From contig SAXG01000103.1 in NCBI GenBank assembly GCA_012932865.1, forward strand, positions 34,956-98,955: 64,000 nt of DNA, given 5' to 3'. The translations under genes and the position numbers were made by a program. Positions within the stretch are counted from its first letter, which is position 1. Each line of letters begins with the position of its first letter. Positions 33,698 through 45,780 of this stretch are shown piece after piece. The notes beneath the pieces were generated by a model. That model had not been told where the DNA came from. It did no database searches and saw only the letters and a list, made by a program, of their open reading frames with translations. The stretch comes from Amylostereum areolatum. Taxonomy: Eukaryota > Basidiomycota > Agaricomycetes > Russulales > Stereaceae.

Positions 33698-34161
33698 CTT
33701 GTGAAGACCGCGAGACTTCGATCTCCACCTCCGGCCAATGGAGCCCCATATACCTCAATACCTTGCCGACGTACGGGGAGAGGTGCGACTCAGCCGTGCT
33801 GGCTCGTATCAGGGAGCTGGTAAGTGCACCTCCGTGCTCTACTTACAGGCCTCTGGTGTACTCACTATGTCTCCTTGCCGTCGCCCCACAATGTGCATAC
33901 GCGATCACGGCGCATCCTCAGAAACCCGGCGCCGACTTGCCCACAACGCCCATCCTGCATAACAGCGTCCCGACAACGACCCGAAATTTCCTTCTTGACC
34001 CACAGGGGACTACGGATGGCATACGTGTCACCTTTGGAAAGCCATCCAGTCGCACTGGAGATGATAGGGTTCGCCCAATCCGCCGCCTTCAAGGCCGAAG
34101 CCATCTCCGGTCGACTCATCGCATCTTAATACTCCCTCTCTCGATTGACCATGAGCGTTCA

Positions 34162-34182
34162 CGACCTCACTTTCGTGCGTCA
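34162..34182 (+). promoter_or_regulatory. Single motif copy upstream of paralogue B
   Basis: CGACCTCACTTTCGTGCGTC on plus, 635 bp before the ATG at 34817. Confidence 0.5.
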
Positions 34183-34816
34183 GTGACGTTCTTGCCATTT
34201 CCCTTTACGTCAACACCTCACTCAGCTTCAATGCGAAATTTGTCAGCAGGATGCACTAGGGGGCATTGACACGTCTAACAGCATTGAAGCAAGTGCAGGA
34301 ACCAATCACGCAAAGTGGGTGAAAGTGAGATCCTTTCGCCATACATCAGACACATTTCGTGTCATTGTGCGTTGTTTCGCCGGGAGCTGCCAGTGCTGCG
34401 CGGCAGAGCCCGACCGAACTGGAAAAACAAGTGATATCGATATTGACTAGGACTCGCGGACCCTCGTGGTTTGTTTCTCCTCGACTCCCTTGTCGCTTTG
34501 TCTGTGCGCACCTTGTCTCACCTGTTGATTGTACCCTAATTTGAATGATGTGTTTCGCTACAGGGCCTTTATCTATGGATACAGATATCTCGTACATGTG
34601 GTAAAGTCCCTTCCAGCCGTGTCCCCTTGGACAACGGTTGTTTGTCTTTCGCAACGAAAAACAGCATATATTCGAAGCAAGGTGAAACCCTGCTCCCCCT
34701 TCATCCTCTCGTTCGCGTGCCGTCGAATCCTCTCGCCTTTGCATATCAAGAGTAATACTGAAAGGGGTTTTCCCGTTTCCCATTCCGTACAGAAGCAGCT
34801 GACATATATATATTAG

Positions 34817-36309
34817 ATGCTCTTGCGCCTCTCCCCTGAACTTGTGCAAGAAATTGCGCTTTACTCTGCCGCAAACAACGATCTAATCGCGTTATCCCTC
34901 ACCAACAAATGCATCCTCGAAAGTCTAAAACTCGCCATCATTCACAAGCAGCGTGTCGTCAATGCCGGTTGGGAGGTCGAGTGTGTTTCAGACCCATCGA
35001 TTGACTTGAAATCTCACTGGAGAAGTGTCAATATCTGCTTTGTCCAATTTGAGAACCGTCTCGACAGCCTGGAGAAAAGACTCTCTGCTCCTTTGCACCG
35101 ACGTGAGTCAATAACACACCAGTTATCTCATTTAGTGGATTATCGTTAATGTCCCAAATAGCTGATCCTATGGAAGAACGAACTTTGATAACCCGGGGCA
35201 CTTCCAAGCTCTGGGGATATAGAGATCTCCATATTGCCCACAGCGTTGAGACTTTTACCGACTTGGTAACTCTTGGTAGCGAGTTACAGTCCCTCAATAT
35301 CTACAAGAGTAACATGGGTTTCTCAGCCATGTATTCATTTTTCTCACTTGGCTTTTCTATGCTAGGCCCTCAAAGTGTGGCGAACCTTTTCGGTGTTACC
35401 CGTCGCGATGCATGGCGGGCCATCATTTCGTACGGCGCATATCTATCCGTCACTCGCAACATTGTAACACCATCGTCCTCGTCCCCGTCTACTTCTATGA
35501 ACGTCAACGAGGCAAGGGACCTGGGACGCTGTATGTTCTTCATAGCAACAGCACTCGTACGAGGTGCCGTCACTTACTAGAGTATTTGCCGGGGCCTACC
35601 TTGCTGATGAATTTTTTGCGAAGCATTCAACCTAGAAAGCATGGAAGATGTTGCAAAAGATGGACAAACAAGGGCCAAAGCCTTTTTTAGTCAAGAATTT
35701 CAGAGTCGCTCCCGTCCTTTGGTTCGTCAAGCTTTTCCGCTCGGCGAACCCCCGCAAGACCTGTCACAGTTGCTTCTTGCTCGGCGCTTTTCCCTATGCT
35801 TTGTGGGGCAAATCTTCCTACTGTTCAAACTCCGTCTCCGACGCGCCAACGCGGCCCTCCCCCTACCAGACCTTACCGGGCTTGACACCTGCGTCGATGC
35901 CATGCAATGGGCCTTTGATGCCTTCGCTGGCCGGGGACACGCCATTCAACGCACGCCGCTTTGGGACTTGATCAAAGCACCAGGGTCGTTCGCACAGTGG
36001 CGCGGGTGCACGCAAATGCTTTGTCGGGATGACATATACATGGACACGTTCAAGGTCACGGTCATCAGTGCAAATGCTACCTCAGCCGTATTTGTACTCC
36101 AAGGTTTCGCCTCGTGGACTGGGTATGTGAACATCGTCCAAGGCACTGTGTCAATGGTATTACAGCGTTCGTACGCTCGCTTCGAATTCCGTGGTATAGT
36201 GTCTCCGTGGGGCATCGTGGGACTAAGGGATGACATCAGCGAGGTTGAGGGAGGGAGATGTGGACCTGAGGGATGGATGTGGTTCTGGCCAGAAGGGTGT
36301 GACCTGTAA
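34817..36309 (+). CDS. F-box-like family protein, paralogue B
   Basis: Exons 34817-35102, 35162-35308, 35366-35563 and 35636-36309 encode 434 residues. The start MLLRLSPELVQEIALYSAAN..LIALSLTNKC and HKQRVVNAGWEV match paralogues A, C and D. So do RRDAWRAIISYGAYLS, RRFSLCFVGQIFLLFKLRLR, TPLWDLIKAPGSFAQWRGC and the C-terminal FRGIVSPWGIVGLRDD..EGWMWFWP. The second intron (35309-35365, 57 nt) is in frame and stop-free but aligns with a true intron in C and D. The first intron is found only in this copy. The TATATATATTAG just before the ATG is AT-rich and could be a core promoter element. Function unknown. Confidence 0.8.
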
Positions 36310-37790
36310 TGTATCAGGTCCTTTCATTTACGCGTAAAATCTTTATCACAGAGGCGTCTTCTTCTTCGCTCGATCACCGCGTGAATCACAGGTGCTCGGC
36401 GCTGGTACAACCTGTGGTTGTGTGGTTACATGAGGCTGAGCGACGCTGAGCGCGAGAGCTCAGCGAGTGGTGCACAACAGTCCCACACGCAATAACCAGC
36501 CCTGGGACTTGCGTTGTTGTACACCCTAGCTGTGACGCAGTTCGAGCAGCTTGTACACTTGCTCTTGGGGGACCAAGGTAAAGGGAAACTCGTTTGCGAA
36601 CCTGGCGCGTCTAAAGAGAAGGGCGACGAGGCAGACGCTGACGAACCAATCGAGAGACAAGGGCGTAAGCTTTTCCTCCAGTACAAAAAAGATAACGAGG
36701 AGCTTACAAATTTATCGTTCACCCACCTCTCAGACACAAATCCTCGCACCTTGGCAAGAACACGGAACCTAAAAGGCGTCTTCCCATGAAGACAGAAGTA
36801 TTTCCATCCGACCTGTCGAGCTAATGTCTTCTTATAAGTCCTTAGGAGCGAGTGCGCACTACAAAATTGATGCGAATGCCCGAGTAACGGAAGCAAGTAT
36901 ACGAATATGGGCATGAGATACAAACGAAATCCATCCATATTCCAGTTGGAGCGGTGATATCCAGTGGGCGTGCGTTATCCTGTGTCCCCTGGGTACTCAT
37001 CGCTGCCGATCGGCGCGGCTTCCGTTGTTGAGAGAATAGGCCCGACGTGTTTGTGGTGGTTGCCTAGAATCAGAAGCGGGCCAGCATGTGCTGGAGTACT
37101 ATATCGTCGCAGAAATCGGTCAGTTCTTTCTCTGTGCTCTGTTCGCTAACGTACTCACCTAGTTTCATGTGAGGGTCGCGTCTTTAATAGAGAATGCGTT
37201 ACTTAAGCTTGCGACAAGGGGGGTCCGTTCTTGGAATGAAGGCGGTAAAAAGTATCATACATTAGAAAGAAGAAATGTGACACCTCCGAAAGCATCCGAA
37301 CGCGTCAAAACGCGTAGAAAGTGGGAGGCCGACGAGTACACATACTTGCAGTGAACGCGCGCCCGCAGGAAAAGGGCGCGTTGGACCGCGTCATCTCTCA
37401 CCATGAGATCGGCGGCCCAGGCATTGGGGAGCAAAGATGGAGAATAGGAGTGGTCACTGTATATGGCTTGTAAGAGCCTGTACTTTATAGGAATGCGAGG
37501 TAGATACGCGTTGAAGATAAGGAAGGGTGGCGGCGGCACGGCAGGGGTGGAGGCAGCCTTAGCTGGTCCCAGGCTTGTCCTGCCGACGCCCACAAACCCA
37601 TATGAAAGAACCTCAGAACGGCTGGAGGCAGACGAGGAGACGGTTGGGCGGGCTGAACATGGATTGATGTAGACAGGTATACTCTTTCTCTCGATTCACT
37701 CGCTTCGCTAAGTGTCCGATAAACAACAGGTCGGTAACGGGGATGGATAGGTAATTCACAACGAGTTGGATGAGGTGAGTAACTAACTAA
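36310..37790. other. No confident gene; coding-like minus exons
   Basis: A minus frame (37593-37330) reads PPPPFLIFNAYLPRIPIKYR then LPNAWAADLMVRDDAVQRAL up to a GTATGT donor at 37347, so an unrecognised spliced gene probably lies here. Another minus frame (36938-36426) has a hydrophobic LMPIFVYLLPLLGH start. I could not join them. Confidence 0.35.
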
Positions 37791-37793
37791 CTT

Positions 37794-38350
37794 TCAACGG
37801 CCTGTGAAGGAGCATTCTTCCCCATGCACATCTCGATTTTGACACCGAAAAAATTCCATTAACGGTCTCCCATACAGGGGCGTTGCCTCGCTGGTTATCG
37901 TATGCACATCGCCAGGGTCAGATTGGAAGAACGCTATGGCACCCAGAATGACGAACGTGACAAACGCGACACAGGCAACACCGAGATGGCGGAGGTCGGG
38001 GCCACTGCGTAACAGCGGTGGACGCGACATCTTGTGAGGCCTTGCTATAAATGCGAACGTGATAGCGATGTAATGCCAGACAACACGGCAGCATCGGGGA
38101 AGCTCTCTGAGCGAGCCTCGCATGTGCGTCGCCAGTGCATGTTTCTCCATGGGAGGCGAAGGTGTAAGGCCTGGAGAAGGCTCGTGAAACAGGCGAGAAC
38201 TAATGAAGTCGGTTACTCACCGGCAGTCAAGTACAGCCGCCAGGTGTGAAAGAAATATGGCATAGAAGCTTGCCATCCCAGGAATACAGGCCAGGAATCA
38301 GAAACGGCCCGTATCACTTCGGATTCACCGTCCGTCGCATTCGTGTTCAT
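37794..38350 (-). CDS. Hypothetical small membrane protein
   Basis: Two exons, 38350-38221 and 38170-37794 (intron 50 nt, GTGAGT...CCAG), give 168 residues. There are two hydrophobic segments: VVWHYIAITFAFIA (residues about 80-93) and LGVACVAFVTFVILGAIAFF (about 113-132). The tail has two cysteines (FFRCQNRDVHGEECSF). The start at MNTNATDGESEV is the only ATG in the exon. Homology unknown. It lies 390 bp downstream of the coiled-coil gene's stop, same strand. Confidence 0.5.
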
Positions 38351-38739
38351 CGTGGCCCCTTCATCATGCCCGTCACCCTGGACTGCAGCAAGGTGGCCAA
38401 ACCAGCCTGCATCTACAAACTCGGTTGCAAGATCACGCGAGCCAGTACCTCTGTCGACCTGCAACCGCGTGGGTGGCGATAGGGGTATGCCACTGCCTGA
38501 GGTGTCGGGGCTTGCAGTCTCTACGCACAATCCTCATTAATTTGCGCAGATACGACAAACACGAGAAGCGCACCAGCAGAATCTTGATTTGAAGCTATCT
38601 CTGTATGCCTCCCGGAAATCGACAGACCTGCCTCACGGTTTTCGAGCTCTGGTACTTGCTCAAAGTCTGATACTGTGGATGTTCCCCGGTCCGTCGTCTA
38701 CGGAAGATTGGTTAAGGTATTCTCTATCAATCTTATGCT

Positions 38740-39360
38740 CTACTCACAGATCGAGACGCCTTCCATCCAACTGCAATTCGCCTGGCAAGATATGTTACCG
38801 AAACGAAGGACTTGAATGAGATACAGGAACTCACGAGTCTGCCCGCCTCCGGAGCTTACCTTGCTCGGCATTAAGCCTGTTGAGGGCGGAAACTGTGGCT
38901 TTGTGTTCCTCTTGCAGCTCCGAGTGCGCAGCTTCAAGGGCCGTATACTTATTTTCAGATTCGCTGTACTTGCTGATCATAGATTGTAGCCGACCGGCCA
39001 GTCCTTCGTTCTCTTTCGTCAATTCGTCCACGAGATCACGTCCCTTCGCCACGTCTTCATCGAGCCTCGCGATTGCTTGTACATGGTTAGCACACTCCTG
39101 AATACAGTGTAAGACATTTCGAACGAGGGTTGTGTCTAAGGTGAGCGCTCACTGCGACCAGGCGAGCATTCTCATCCCTCATGCATACAATCAAATCCTC
39201 TTCGGAAGTCAACGATATCTATCCGTAATATCATCAGTCATTGCACGAGGAAGCCTGAGGCGGCGCATACCGGCGTCTGGGTCCCAGACGAGGGGACACG
39301 GAAAGGAACGCAATCGGATGGCGCAGTTCTGCGTCGATACGGGAAATCGTTGTCGGCCAT
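38740..39360 (-). CDS. Coiled-coil protein, 154 aa
   Basis: Four exons (39360-39271, 39218-39153, 39097-38860, 38810-38740) join in frame with introns of 49-55 nt. After an N-terminal MADNDFPYRRRTAPSDCVPF comes one long heptad-rich coiled coil, residues about 32-130: EDLIVCMRDENARLVA, ANHVQAIARLDEDVAKGRDL, ENEGLAGRLQSMISKYSESE, ALEAAHSELQEEHKATVSAL. The tail is cysteine-bearing. No family recognised; such proteins are often structural or adaptor parts of larger complexes. Each splice site was fixed by the heptad pattern and reading frame. Confidence 0.65.
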
Positions 39361-39877
39361 GGCAAGAGTCGGTGACCTCGTGGGAAGGATACCGGCCAGA
39401 TGAACGGTGTAAAAGGGGGCGGGTCCAGTCAGCATCCTGAGTCGTTTTATAGTCTGGCTTTGCATCGAGGCGCACAAAGGTGAATATGCATGAACCGGTC
39501 ACCAAACAAATCGCCTGCTTTATGCCCTTTCTGCCTTTATCTTCCTGATGCGTCGCCCTGCCTTGCCCTCCAAGCCACCATGGAGCATCCGACAAAGCTT
39601 GTGATAGAGAAAGGAAGTCATTGTACGTCTTTTTGATACTGATCGTATCACGAGAAAAGGAGCAGGTTTGTCTTGATCTGCGTATTGATTACTGCTCGGC
39701 GCTCGCCACGTATCCTGGTATCTATACACACTCCTACATGTGGTATGGCGCCGCTATGATCAGTACGCTCAACTAGCCAATTGCGCCAGGAGGAAGCCTC
39801 GGGAAGTAAAGATAGCTTATATGAAACAACGCCAAGTACATGGGAAAGCACCGGTGTATGATTACAAGTGCACTTGA

Positions 39878-41845
39878 TTATGTTTCATCACTGGAGAAGA
39901 TGGTAAGACGGCAATTCGCATGCAGTGACATAAGCATGGCGCTCACCACTACGACCCTCACCGTTGACTGGCCATCGCTCTGGATGACCGTGAACCTCCA
40001 ATCTCTCGCACATCCCGCCCTTACAATCGAGCCCCGCATCTTCACTTCCGGGACGACTGCATTTACTTGTGCGGCCCAGTCCTCGCCGGTCATCCACCCG
40101 AGTGACTCTTTGCATGCTAGCCTCACGTCCTTGACGGACAAGCTTTGCAGTCCGAGGTTGATCTCCGCGCGGAACCTCAACATGTCGACAAAATCTTCTT
40201 CTTTTGATCCCTCGAGCCCGACACCTCCTCTGGGGGAAAGAAAGAACAGTGGGATGAGAGGTCTGAAGTGCAACTGGTCTATCTGGAGACGCCGTAGCGC
40301 AGGTAGGAAGACAAATGTGTCATGGGACTTGTTTCTGCCCATAGCTGACAGGATGGACAGAGATGGCATTTTCACGATTGACAGTGCCTGCACGTTGCTG
40401 AACCTGGCCAATGCACGTCGCCATTGAGAGACCTCGTAAAATGTGGGAGAGGAAAGCTCCAGAACTTCTATAGAGGAAGCATCGAAATGCAACCCGATAT
40501 ACTGAAGTACGTCCACAGATAGCTCCGAGGTCTGATCCCGTCCATGCAATGTGATGTCGAGCAAGCACGTGAAGTCGCATGCGAAAGCGTGCGTCATTGC
40601 CAGGCTGGGGGAGCGCAGCCCATTCACGCGCGCGCAGAATCGTAGTCGAAGGATGTCAGAAATGTTGTCTTCCACAATCGAAAGGCCGGTGACAGGCATG
40701 TCGGGGCGTAAAGCTCTGGCGTGTGATAGCAGTTCTTGGATAAAAGTCAATCTGTGAATATGGGCCGCCGATGTGGTGTCGACGTCGCCAACGCCATCTG
40801 CCTCCCAATCTTCCGCGCAATCCACGCAGACGTCCACCATGGCAGTGGCGGGGACGATCAAATGGGCCCACAAAGCTTGACATCCCTCGACGAACCCGTG
40901 GGCCCGGAGCTCCGTGAGGTGGGGTAAGTTGACAATCGGTTCTCGACGATGCTCTTCCATCTCGTGCGGCGTCAAAAAGGGGACCGTTTGGATGAGACGT
41001 ATGACCTGAAGCTGTGAAGACCCTTTGATTGCCTGCCACAACAGGCTCCAGGGGAGAGCCGAGGAGATTGACAGCGGGGGATTGTGGACGATTTCAAGAT
41101 AGGTGAGGAGGGAGGAGGTGATGGGGATGAACGTGTTTGTGAGAGAGACATGACGAAGGAAGGGGGTATTCAATGTTGTGAAAGAACGTGATGGGCGGCT
41201 TGTCAGGCGAGGGCGCTGCAGCTCGACCACGAGTCGCTCGAGTGGTAGTGTAGATGGCCTTCGAAGCTCGTCAAGGATGTCCGAGTCCCACACCAATGGA
41301 TCGTCGATGGGATCTACGATTTCGATCACTTTCGCCCGACATACGTTCTCCTGTGCAAACCGAATTGTGGCCAGGGGGACAAGGTCTCGACAGGTGTTCG
41401 TTTGGATAGTGATGGGCATGCTTCCCGCGCGGGCCAAAAGTTCTTCGTGGACCCACGGTACAAGGGTTACAACACCTGCCCAGAGCGCAGGGATACTGAG
41501 AAGGACGTTCCTTAGCTTGCGGCAAACGTGTCCGGTTTTGATCCAGCCCAAGCGGTCAGATCGCGGTTGATGCTTCTGTGAGAAGCCCCTATGATTGTGG
41601 GTAGAGGATAGGGGCCTTTTGGGAGGTGTAGGAGGGTTGATGAGGGCGACAATGGTCAGGATTTCGCCTAAGACCTCGGGGGGTACGGAAAAGAACGGAA
41701 GGCACGCATTACGTCGCGCTTTCAGCTGCAACAAGATGCCTTCAAGGCATCGAAGGCCGTCATTGATTTGGTCCGCGACCACGGCGGAGGAATGGCCCAG
41801 GAGGAGAGCCTGATCAATTTCGTGGATGCGCGCTCGTCCAGCCAC
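39878..41845 (-). CDS. F-box-like protein with leucine-rich body, about 655 aa
   Basis: One long minus-strand frame. It has an N-terminal coiled helix (DQALLLGHSSAVVADQINDG) and an F-box-like domain FSVPPEVLGEILTIVAL then TGHVCRKLRNVLLSIPALWA, the standard Agaricomycete F-box arrangement. The body has leucine-rich segments such as STLPLERLVVELQRPRL, FLRHVSLTNTFIPITSSLLT and NLPHLTELRAHGF. No ATG starts the frame: the first codon available is GTG at 41845, and TATATA lies about 65 bp upstream. The true start is therefore either in a spliced 5' exon or lost. The stop is at 39878. It is divergent from paralogue C, with motif pair 3 between them. Confidence 0.75.
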   Translation of the reverse strand: MAGRARIHEIDQALLLGHSSAVVADQINDGLRCLEGILLQLKARRNACLPFFSVPPEVLGEILTIVALINPPTPPKRPLSSTHNHRGFSQKHQPRSDRLGWIKTGHVCRKLRNVLLSIPALWAGVVTLVPWVHEELLARAGSMPITIQTNTCRDLVPLATIRFAQENVCRAKVIEIVDPIDDPLVWDSDILDELRRPSTLPLERLVVELQRPRLTSRPSRSFTTLNTPFLRHVSLTNTFIPITSSLLTYLEIVHNPPLSISSALPWSLLWQAIKGSSQLQVIRLIQTVPFLTPHEMEEHRREPIVNLPHLTELRAHGFVEGCQALWAHLIVPATAMVDVCVDCAEDWEADGVGDVDTTSAAHIHRLTFIQELLSHARALRPDMPVTGLSIVEDNISDILRLRFCARVNGLRSPSLAMTHAFACDFTCLLDITLHGRDQTSELSVDVLQYIGLHFDASSIEVLELSSPTFYEVSQWRRALARFSNVQALSIVKMPSLSILSAMGRNKSHDTFVFLPALRRLQIDQLHFRPLIPLFFLSPRGGVGLEGSKEEDFVDMLRFRAEINLGLQSLSVKDVRLACKESLGWMTGEDWAAQVNAVVPEVKMRGSIVRAGCARDWRFTVIQSDGQSTVRVVVVSAMLMSLHANCRLTIFSSDET

Positions 41846-42308
41846 GGCGAGCAGTCCATCGCTAGATCCGGCTACTATGAATGATACGCATGCGGCGAAA
41901 AAGGTATATAACGCACTAGGTCTTCAGGTCGACGGAGATTTCGACGTCACTCCTCTCAAGCATAGCAGTGATATTCGATTAAACCACTAGGTAGGGGGGA
42001 GGGGGGGCAGGGTGAGAAAAAATGGCGAGCGACAATGAGCTCAGATACTAGCTTTTTGAAGCTTCCCCAAAGGAAGAGCACAAAGCACAGGGTCTTGCCG
42101 TAGGTTATACAGACTTGTCGAATCGCCTTGCGACGGGGCATGCTTTGTTCGGGAAAATGATTACCGCATAGTAGGTGATACAAACTCGCCGAGTCGCCTT
42201 GCAGCGGGGCTTTGTTTGGAGAAATATTGACGGCACATGAATGCACATCTCAGGGCGAGGTTGAGTTCTCTCGGTACTATGCTGAGGAAAGAGGGATGGG
42301 AGCGACTC

Positions 42309-42640
42309 TGACGCACAAAAGTGAGATCGAGAGCGCTTGTCAAGAGGCAAAGTTGACGACGCGTTCGCGCGTTCAGCGGCACAATGCGTGACACTTGCGT
42401 TACCTCGCGTGACACGCGGGCCGCCGCGCGGGATTTCGCGATGCCGCCCAAGTCCACATGTTCCGTCTTGGACTCTTGGTTACGTCTTTCGCCCCTTCAC
42501 GTTCTTGGTCTTTGGTCTTTGCACCTGCCTCTTTCGATCTCACTTTTGTGCGTCGAACGCGGCTTACCCATTGACTCGCCTTTCATGTTTCTCGACCGCG
42601 CCGAAACGCTTCGTCGCGCTCAGCTAATTGGGATGCTGTG
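42309..42640. promoter_or_regulatory. Inverted motif pair 3 with repeat copy c
   Basis: Motif on minus at 42309-42330 and plus at 42535-42556, 204 bp apart. It lacks CACGTG but holds GACGCGTTCGCGCGTT and two CGTGACAC. After the right motif GAACGCGGCTTAC and CCGAAACGCTTCGTC match repeat copies b and d. It stands between the F-box gene ending 5' at 41845 (minus) and paralogue C (43580, plus). Confidence 0.65.
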
Positions 42641-43575
42641 TCGCCGAGGTCTCACGGAGGTGAGTTCGCAGCCTGGACGCAACCCACACCACACTCACCT
42701 CCATTAGCTTAACGTTGCCGTTCAAGCCGCAACCAGGCACTGTAGCTTGTTATCACGACATCTGAGGGAAGAAGGAGACGGTGGCTATCATCACCCGTGA
42801 GTTGATGGCCATACTCAGTGTGCCCACTCCAGTAGCGGCCGATGCTGGGCACGGCGTATAATGCCATACATGATCGTCATCATCTGTGTCCACCGGGTTT
42901 CAAATTTTAGGCCTTCTGCATTGCATAGCGATTTGTTCCCTATAGCTCAGATCAGTTGACGTTACCTTTCAGTCGAGGGTGATGCCTACCGACGTCGCTG
43001 GCGTTCCGCCCACGCAGCAGGTGGTTATGAACGGACACGCTTGAGGACGTCCCCGAGCCGCTCCGGCACCCCGCACTCCGGCAAGCGGCCAGCAACGCCT
43101 ACACTGCCAACCTCCTGCGTTAGTTCACGGCTCCAGCTACCCAACACTCCGACACCCCCGCGTCATCAATGTACTCGCCTTACACCACCGTTTGAACCAC
43201 ATACGCGCCATATGCGTGTACTTAAATAATCCACGTGGGGTCCTCCGAACCCCGCCATCGCCGCTTCTTATTTCATCCACATTCTTTCTTCAATCCCAGC
43301 TTGTTCGAACGGCCCAGAATAAAGTACTAATGTCGTCGAACCAAAACATTCTTTGGCGGCCATGTTGTTTCTCCTTTCTACGTCATTTGTTGGCTTTACA
43401 ACGCGACCTATGTCAAAAGACAGAAAAGACAGGTTTATAAGTTCAGAGCTCTCAGCTCCCATCAACTCCCTCCCTCTTATCCCTCGTCTCCGTCCACAAC
43501 CTCCCTACAAAATTTCAGACACTTCCGGTTTGTTTTTCTCATGCTGTACTGGTCGGACACTCGCTAGACACACAT
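42640..43575. other. Upstream region of paralogue C, no supported gene
   Basis: No frame with recognised motifs. The last 200 bp are pyrimidine-rich, as expected of a fungal promoter. Confidence 0.4.
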
Positions 43576-43579
43576 CTAG

Positions 43580-45179
43580 ATGTTATCGACCCTCTCTACC
43601 GAACTAGTGCAGGACATTGCGCTCTACATCTGCAAGAACAATGACCTTGTAGCACTTTCCCTCACCAACAAGCACGTGCACGGAGTGTTGCAGCTGGGCG
43701 CCATCTACAAACAACGCGCTGCGAACGCAGGTTGGGATGTAGGACGCGGGGAGGAACCAGGCATCTTCCATTCCTCCGATGAGGTTTCCTACTGGAAAAA
43801 TCTCAACACCCGCTGCGCCCGAGTTGAGAATCTCATTCATGGTATCGGGATCAAGCTTTACGCACCTCTGAAAAAGCGCGGATCAACTTGGCCGGTCGCG
43901 GTGACTCTTCTAGACAAGGTTCCGCGCGACATGACCATCGACCAGAAGTGTCAGCATGCAGCCTCCGTGTATTCTGACCTTCACGTGTCTCACAGTGGCG
44001 AGACTTTCGCTCAAGCGATTGCCCTCGGTGCGGCACTTCAATCCCTCGATCTCCATCAGAGTAGGTCCTTTTACGCGCATACGTTTCGTTGCCCGTGCCC
44101 GGCTTGACCGTTTGTGCCAGATATCTGCAACCTAGCAGGCCTATACAACCCTGTCAATCGTATTGCCTGGCGAATGATCATTGCATATAGCGCCTATTTA
44201 TCCCTCAGCCAGAACAGTGTGGCCGCGCCGTCACGGTCCATGTCGATGGAGGATGCAAACGGCCTAGAACGCTTTATCTTTTTCCTCGCGACAACCCTGG
44301 CACAAGGTATGGATGATGTCTTCTTCATGCGATCAACCTTGTTGACCTCATTGGAACCAAGCCATCAACCTATCCTCGGACAGCATCAAGACTATGATTA
44401 TGCAAGACGGCCGACTCGCCTCGGAAGCATTTTTCAGTCCGGAGCTTGTAGTTCGCTCTAGCCCGCTCGTTCATCGAGCGTTTCCGCTCAACAACCCATC
44501 GGGCAAGCTACCGAGCGTATTCCTCTCCCGGCGATTCTCGCTGTGCTTCCTCGTGCAGGTTTTCTTACTGCTCAAACTCCACGCCCAAACGGCCCGCTTT
44601 CCTACGGTCGATCGTGACTTCGGTCTCTTGGTTAACGCCCTACCCTTTTCTCCCCCTGCAACCGCCACTATAACGCGATGGGCGTTGAATGCCTTTGAAA
44701 GTCCAGGCCCAAATCCTCGGGGTCATAACACGCCCCTTTGGGACCTGATGCAGCAGCCAGGCTCGTCCATCCGTTGGCATGGGTGTAAGCAAGTCCGAAG
44801 CAACCCCACGCTCTCCGGGATCACATTCACGACCACTGCGGTTATAGTCGAATCCGATGAAGTCCTGTTTGAGGCTGAAAACGTGGGAGTGCCTTTGGAC
44901 CGTGTGGCGCCAGACTGGGCGCCAGACTGGGCTCATGCTTCTCACTGGGATGGTGTTTTCAATGTGCAACAGGGTACAATATCGCTCACGCGGGAGAACT
45001 GGGAAGATCTCACCGAATTCCGCGGCATAGTGTCGCCGTGGGGGATAGTAGGAGTTTGGGATAATGTTGATAGTGACTCTTGGTACGTTGAAGAGTTCGA
45101 GGACATTCAGGTCGGATCCGGAGGATGGATGTGGCTCTGGCCGTGTGTTTGCAGTCAACCTTGTCACCAGGATGATTAG
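43580..45179 (+). CDS. F-box-like family protein, paralogue C (last splice uncertain)
   Basis: Exon 43580-44060 encodes MLSTLSTELVQDIALYICKN..LVALSLTNKHVHGVL and QRAANAGWDVG. Intron 44061-44120 and exon 44121-44306 follow (NRIAWRMIIAYSAYLSLS, GLERFIFFLATTLAQ). The last exon, to 45179, has QDGRLASEAFFSPELVVRSS, SRRFSLCFLVQVFLLLKLHA, TPLWDLMQQPGSSIRWHGC and FRGIVSPWGIVGVWDN..GGWMWLWP. The intron between 44307 and about 44380 does not close: the position that would match B and D reads CTCGG|AC where AG is required, and the next AG (44383) shifts the frame. The copy may thus be mis-spliced or dying. With the aligned junction the protein would be about 490 residues. Confidence 0.7.
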
Positions 45180-45780
45180 TACATCATTTCACTCTCTCGT
45201 CATACGCTGTGCTCGCCTTCTTCCCTCATTGTTTATTTTGAACGCTATCCTGTATCGTTCAACGTGTCAATGCGGGGTATGATACACAAAGATATGCAAT
45301 TGTGGCGGAAGAAACTACTCAATCACATGGGCTTGCGAGACTACGGGCCATCGCACGATCATGAGATCGTCTGTTATCCTGTATGAGATGTCCACCACCA
45401 TATATAGATGCAATGGCGATACGGATGAGAAGCAAATGAGCAAGGGCTGGAGCAAATCCAATGATTTTGCAAGAATAACAGCTGGGTCAAGTACAACTTG
45501 CAGCAGCCAAAAGTTGCAAGTTGCCTCTCTAGCATCAGTCGTCGTGAAGGGTCTACTTGCAAGATGTTCTGTATGTATGAAGTCACGGCCATCGGGGAGG
45601 TTCTAGGGAAAGCTATTTCAGGGGTCCCGCAAAACATCTATGATTCATCAGACTATGGACGCCAGGTTTACTGCAATGTTAGGATGTTTCAAACTCAAGA
45701 AAGTGCGAGAAGATGCTGACATTTGGTGCAGATCCAAATACTTATGAGCAATAACAACTCCAAGATAGGTTGTACAAGGA
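45180..45780. other. Intergenic, no supported gene
   Basis: Lies between two 3' ends (paralogue C and the minus gene at 45781). Only short frames. Confidence 0.4.
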
